From Duganella guangzhouensis (GTDB lineage: Bacteria > Pseudomonadota > Gammaproteobacteria > Burkholderiales > Burkholderiaceae_D): a stretch of 64,000 bases of DNA. Both the position numbers and the translations under genes were made by a program. Below are positions 60,263-64,000 of the stretch, piece after piece. Location: positions 62,001-126,000 of the forward strand of contig NZ_WKJK01000001.1 in the NCBI RefSeq assembly GCF_009674535.1. The letters are read 5' to 3'. Numbering within the stretch: position 1 is the first letter of the stretch; each line of letters starts with the position of its first letter. The notes under the pieces are model-generated. The model had not been told where the DNA came from and made no database searches. It worked only from the letters and a program-made list of their open reading frames with translations.

Positions 60263-61846
60263 ATGGAAATGATCAGCAACTGGTTTGGCAGCCAGGGTTT
60301 TATGCCACACGGCCACTGCTTCCTGTGGATTCCCTCCATTCTGTGGACCAGCGTGATTTCCGATGCGTTGATCGCGCTGGCCTACATGACCATTCCGTTC
60401 TCGCTGGTGTATCTGATCCGCAAACGGCGCGACATGCCGTTCGACTGGATGTTCATTGCCTTTGGCGCCTTCATCCTGGCTTGTGGCTTTACGCACATAC
60501 TGGACATCTGGGTGGTGTGGCGTCCGGACTATGTGTTGTCGGTTAGCGTCAAGGCGGTCACCGCGGTTGCCTCGGTGGTGACGGCGGTCGCCATGGTGCG
60601 CCTGATTCCGATCGCGCTGCGCATACCGAGTCCGTCGCAGCTGGCCGCCGTGAACGCCGAGCTGCAAAAAGCCAACGACGATCTGCGTGCCGCCATGGAG
60701 CGCGCCGAGGTGGCCAACCGTGCCAAGAGCGCCTTCCTGACAGCGATGAGCCACGAACTGCGCACGCCACTCAATGCCATCCTGGGCTACACCCAGATCC
60801 TCAAGCGCGACAAGACGTTGACGGCGGTCCAGCAAACCGGCATCAGCACCATCCAGCAGGGCGGTCAGCATTTGCTGGCGCTGATTAACGACGTGCTGGA
60901 CCTGTCGCGCGTGGATGCCGGCAAGATGGAGTTTCATCCCAAGCCGGCGCGGCTGGGTGAGCTGTTGTCCGTGGTGGGCGACATCATGCGCGTGCGCGCC
61001 GAACAAAAGCATTTGTACTTCGAGCTGGATGAGGCGCCTGGCTTGCCGCACGCGGTCAGTGTCGATGAAACGCGGCTGCGCCAGGTGCTGCTGAACTTGC
61101 TGGGCAACGCGGTCAAGTTCACCGATCGCGGCGCGGTGCGCTTGCGCGTGTCGCCGCTGGAGCGTGTCGACAATGTGGCGCGGGTGCGCTTTGAGGTGAT
61201 TGACAGCGGCATCGGCATTGCCGGCGACCAGCAAGAGGCCATCTTCCGGCCATTTGAGCAGGTGGGGGATGTGTCGCGCCGCGCCGGCGGCACCGGCCTC
61301 GGGCTGGCGATCAGCCGCCAACTGGTGCGCTTGATGGGCGGTGTACTGCAGGTGGATAGTACGCCGGGGCAGGGGAGTCGTTTCTGGTTTGATGTGCCGC
61401 TGTCGGTTTCGGATGAGCCGGGTGGCAAGTCGGGTGGCGAGCAAATCGCCGGCGGCTACGTCGGTCCGCGCAAGACCATTTTGGTGGTGGACGATGTTGC
61501 CACCAACCGGGCGTTGTTGCGGGATCTGTTGGGCTCACTGGGCTTCCGCACGCTGGAGGCGGAAAACGGCATGTCGGCGCTGATGCAGTCGCAGGCCGCG
61601 CGGCCGGACATGGTGTTGCTGGATATGGTGATGCCGGGCATGGATGGCATCGAAACCACGCGCCGCTTGCGGGCCGATGTGCGCACCGCCGATACGCCGG
61701 TGTTGATCATCTCGGCCAGCTCGACACCGGAAGAGGAGGAGCGTTCGCTGGATGTCGGCGCCAACGCCTTCCTGGCCAAGCCAGTCAACGAGCATGACTT
61801 GTTGCGCGAGATTGGTGCCCACTTGAAGCTTGAGTGGACGGTGTAA
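60263..61846 (+). CDS. Hybrid histidine kinase with ETR1-like ethylene/copper-binding membrane domain
   Basis: A 527-residue sensor. Residues 20-120 hold three membrane helices with the plant ethylene-receptor signature: SDALIALAYMTIP (Asp34, Tyr41) and FGAFILACGFTHILDIW (Cys74, His78). These four match ETR1 Asp25, Tyr32, Cys65 and His69 with a constant offset of nine. Cys and His coordinate copper(I) in ETR1. A short coiled-coil leads to HisKA (FLTAMSHELRTPLNAI, His164), HATPase (LLNLLGNAVKF, GTGLGLAISRQL) and a C-terminal receiver (ILVVDDVATNRAL, Asp454 in MVLLDMVMPG). HGHC near residue 16 is typical of bacterial homologues. It lies between tRNA-Leu genes. Confidence 0.9.
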   Translation: MEMISNWFGSQGFMPHGHCFLWIPSILWTSVISDALIALAYMTIPFSLVYLIRKRRDMPFDWMFIAFGAFILACGFTHILDIWVVWRPDYVLSVSVKAVTAVASVVTAVAMVRLIPIALRIPSPSQLAAVNAELQKANDDLRAAMERAEVANRAKSAFLTAMSHELRTPLNAILGYTQILKRDKTLTAVQQTGISTIQQGGQHLLALINDVLDLSRVDAGKMEFHPKPARLGELLSVVGDIMRVRAEQKHLYFELDEAPGLPHAVSVDETRLRQVLLNLLGNAVKFTDRGAVRLRVSPLERVDNVARVRFEVIDSGIGIAGDQQEAIFRPFEQVGDVSRRAGGTGLGLAISRQLVRLMGGVLQVDSTPGQGSRFWFDVPLSVSDEPGGKSGGEQIAGGYVGPRKTILVVDDVATNRALLRDLLGSLGFRTLEAENGMSALMQSQAARPDMVLLDMVMPGMDGIETTRRLRADVRTADTPVLIISASSTPEEEERSLDVGANAFLAKPVNEHDLLREIGAHLKLEWTV

Positions 61847-61851
61847 AAACA

Positions 61852-61878
61852 AAAAAGCCGTCACAAGGACGGCTTTTT
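61852..61878. terminator. Intrinsic terminator after the hybrid kinase
   Basis: GCCGTC (61857-61862) pairs with GACGGC (61868-61873), loop ACAAG, flanked by A and T tracts. Confidence 0.85.
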
Positions 61879-61889
61879 CGCGGAATTTT

Positions 61890-61974
61890 TGGTGCCCACG
61901 GAGGGACTCGAACCCCCACACCTTGCGGCACATGGACCTGAACCATGCGCGTCTACCAATTCCGCCACGTGGGC
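61890..61974 (-). tRNA. tRNA-Leu (CAG), copy 5 (variant)
   Basis: Same 85-nt structure and CAG anticodon. Two bases differ from copies 1-4: CACGGAGGG for CACGAAGGG near the 3' end and CCCCCAC for CCCCTAC in the T-arm. Both remain compatible with the cloverleaf. Confidence 0.93.
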
Positions 61975-62231
61975 AATGATACTGCTGAACAACTCTGCTA
62001 TTATATCGACCGGGAGAGCTTCGCGCCAGATGAACTTTAACATTCCATACTGCACATCCACCCTGTCTTGCAGATCTCGCCGCTTGCGCTGCGAGAGACC
62101 AGAATTATAGAGGAATCCCGAGCGAAGTCAAATGCCTCCCAAAAATATTTTTGAGGAATCCTCACCACCGGCATGAATTAGTCATTCAAGGCGTTTCCAA
62201 GTACACTACGCCTGTCGCTCGTGCCATATAT

Positions 62232-64000
62232 ATGCCAAACACTGTAAAAATAAGAAAACTTTTGAACCAACCTACTCATACCATTCCCAGCCGGGAGGAA
62301 ATTCTCGGCATCTTCCGCAGCGCCAAAGGCCCGTTAGACCTGCGCGCCCTGTCGAAAACGCTGAAAGTCGCCACTGACGCGCAAGCGGTGCTGTCGCGCC
62401 GTCTGAACGCGATGCAGCGCGACGGCCAGATCATCGCCGATGACGCCGGTCACTACACGCTGGCCACGCAGACCGGCTTCATCGCCGGCCGCGTCAGCAG
62501 CCACCGCGACGGCTTCGGTTTTGTCATCCCGGATGAGCCGGGCGAGGATTTGTTCCTGCCCGAAAAGGAAATGCAGAAAGTGCTGCACGGCGACCGCGTG
62601 CTGGCCAAGATCATCGGCGTGGATCGCCGTGGCCGCCCGGAAGGCACCATCGTCGAAGTGACGCAGCGCGCCAACACCCACATCATCGGCCGCCTGTTGA
62701 ATGAAAACGGGGCCTGGATCGTGGCGCCGGAAGACCAGCGCATCTCGCAGGACATCCTGCTCGAAGGTTCGGTCGGCAAGGCCAAAGTGGGCCAGGTGGT
62801 CAACGTCGAGTTGACCGAGCAGCCGATGCGTTTCAAGCAGCCGGTCGGCCGCATCGTTGAAGTGCTGGGCTCGCTCGACGATCCCGGCATGGAAATCGAA
62901 ATCGCCGTGCGCAAGTTCGGCGTGCCGCACATCTTCTCGGACGCCGCGCTGAAACAGGCCAACAAGCTGCCCGACCATGTGCGCGAAAGCGACTGGGGCG
63001 ATCGGGTCGACCTGCGCGACATTCCGATGGTGACCATCGACGGCGAAGACGCGCGCGACTTCGACGACGCGGTCTATTGCGAGCCGGTCAAGATCGGCCG
63101 CAGCAACGGCTTCCGCCTGATCGTCGCGATTGCCGACGTCAGCGCCTACGTCAAGCCGAACGATGCGCTCGATGGCGACGCGCTGGAGCGCAGCACCTCG
63201 GTCTACTTCCCGCGCCGCGTGATTCCGATGCTGCCGGAAAAACTGTCCAACGGCCTGTGCTCGCTGAATCCAGCGGTCGACCGTTTGACGCTGGTGTGCG
63301 ATGCCGTGGTTACCGGCAAGGGCGAGATCAAGGCGTACCAGTTCTATCCAGCCGTGATCCACTCGGCGGCGCGCCTGACCTATACCGAAGTGGCTGACAT
63401 CCTGGGCAACACCAAGGGACCGGAAGCCAAGCGCCGTCCTGGCCTGGTGCCGCACCTGACCAATCTGTACGACGTGTTCCAGGCGCTGCTGAAAGCGCGC
63501 GCCGAACGTGGTGCGATCGATTTCGAAACCACCGAAACCTACATCGTCTGCAACCCGAACGGCAAGATCGAAAAGATCATCCCGCGCACCCGCAACGACG
63601 CGCACCGTTTGATCGAAGAGTGCATGCTGACCGCCAACGTGTGCGCGGCCGATCTGCTGATCCGCCACAAGCATCCTGGCACCTACCGCATCCACGCCAC
63701 GCCGACCGCTGAAAAGCTGAAGCAGGTGCGCAGCTTCCTCAAGCAGGTCAATCTGCATCTGGCTGGCGGCGACAAGCCAGCCGCCGCCGACTATGCCGCG
63801 CTGATGCGTGAAATCAAGGAGCGTCCGGACGCGTCGCTGCTGCAGACCATGCTGCTGCGCTCGATGCAGCAAGCGGTCTACTCGCCGGACAATATCGGCC
63901 ACTTCGGCCTGGCGTATGAGGCGTATGCCCACTTCACCAGCCCGATCCGCCGCTATCCGGACTTGCTGACGCACCGCGCCATCAAGGCCATCCTGCTGGG
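62232..64000 (+). CDS. rnr: Ribonuclease R (partial, 3' end beyond window)
   Basis: At least 589 residues of exoribonuclease R, which degrades structured RNA 3' to 5'. The N-terminal helix-turn-helix (SREEILGIFRSAKGPLDLRA) is followed by two cold-shock domains (FVIPDEPGEDLFLP, GRIVEVLGSLDDPGME) and the RNB catalytic core with the acidic motif DGEDARDFDDAVY near residue 275, then YFPRRVIPMLPEKLSNGLCS and TSPIRRYPDLLTHR. The ATG at 62232 gives MPNTVKIRKLLNQPTHTIPS; there is no strong ribosome binding site. The S1 domain and end lie outside the window. Confidence 0.95.
   Translation, partial: MPNTVKIRKLLNQPTHTIPSREEILGIFRSAKGPLDLRALSKTLKVATDAQAVLSRRLNAMQRDGQIIADDAGHYTLATQTGFIAGRVSSHRDGFGFVIPDEPGEDLFLPEKEMQKVLHGDRVLAKIIGVDRRGRPEGTIVEVTQRANTHIIGRLLNENGAWIVAPEDQRISQDILLEGSVGKAKVGQVVNVELTEQPMRFKQPVGRIVEVLGSLDDPGMEIEIAVRKFGVPHIFSDAALKQANKLPDHVRESDWGDRVDLRDIPMVTIDGEDARDFDDAVYCEPVKIGRSNGFRLIVAIADVSAYVKPNDALDGDALERSTSVYFPRRVIPMLPEKLSNGLCSLNPAVDRLTLVCDAVVTGKGEIKAYQFYPAVIHSAARLTYTEVADILGNTKGPEAKRRPGLVPHLTNLYDVFQALLKARAERGAIDFETTETYIVCNPNGKIEKIIPRTRNDAHRLIEECMLTANVCAADLLIRHKHPGTYRIHATPTAEKLKQVRSFLKQVNLHLAGGDKPAAADYAALMREIKERPDASLLQTMLLRSMQQAVYSPDNIGHFGLAYEAYAHFTSPIRRYPDLLTHRAIKAILL

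Noticed and set aside
62334-63974. 546-codon minus-strand open frame in the rnr region
   Set aside because: The plus strand encodes RNase R without interruption from 62232 to the window end, with all catalytic motifs.

Overview
The window looks like a chromosome segment from a GC-rich betaproteobacterium, most likely Oxalobacteraceae (Duganella/Massilia/Janthinobacterium relatives). This is inferred from a phasin gene, a PEP-CTERM protein, many c-di-GMP and two-component sensors, TonB receptors, and the type of tRNA-Leu and rnr genes. No taxonomic search was possible. The window ends inside rnr.

Region 1 (1-2570) is an arsenic resistance operon, arsB-arsC-arsH, followed by the first codons of an arsN-like acetyltransferase that break off abruptly. 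Region 2 (about 2570-20900) is an accessory island, visibly more AT-rich over long stretches (especially 9.7-15.6 kb) and full of hypothetical genes and scars. It carries small XRE/HipB-like regulators with clear palindromic operators, an IS21-type transposase scar, a CAP-domain lipoprotein, a Schlafen/AlbA_2 protein, an H-NS protein and two HEPN-like proteins. It also carries two back-to-back candidate defence systems. One is a three-gene ABC-ATPase system (nuclease-like effector, middle component, DUF3732-type ATPase). The other is a Septu-like ATPase/HNH pair whose ATPase gene is out of frame after a run of eight T. After them come a tRNA-3'-end-like scar, a HExxH protein, a serine resolvase with res-like repeats, and a palindrome-rich gene-free stretch.

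Region 3 (20.9-58.7 kb) is GC-rich and orderly. It holds a PAS-GGDEF-EAL protein; a TonB receptor/sulfatase/formylglycine-generating-enzyme operon; a chemoreceptor; a PEP-CTERM protein; asparaginase; and a cNMP-binding/thioredoxin-reductase-like fusion. Further on are a degenerate patatin-like protein; an operon of BlaI repressor, M56-M23 fusion peptidase and TonB receptor; hemolysin III; a LysR regulator; and a LiaF-like/LytS/LytTR operon. It closes with a FAN1 nuclease/XPD-type helicase operon under an SOS box, a phasin, a diguanylate cyclase, a hybrid sensor kinase and a divergent HxlR/QorB-like pair.

Region 4 (58.7-64.0 kb) contains five tRNA-Leu(CAG) genes in a pair, a pair and a single copy. 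Between them lie a solute-binding protein and a hybrid kinase whose N-terminus carries the copper/ethylene-binding residues of plant ETR1. The window ends in the 5' part of rnr.

The most novel-looking systems are the BlaI/M56-M23/TonB operon, the slippery-run Septu-like system next to the ABC three-component system, the two-site XRE palindrome regulon, the sulfatase with a CAITR active-site motif beside its own maturase, and the ethylene-receptor-like kinase.
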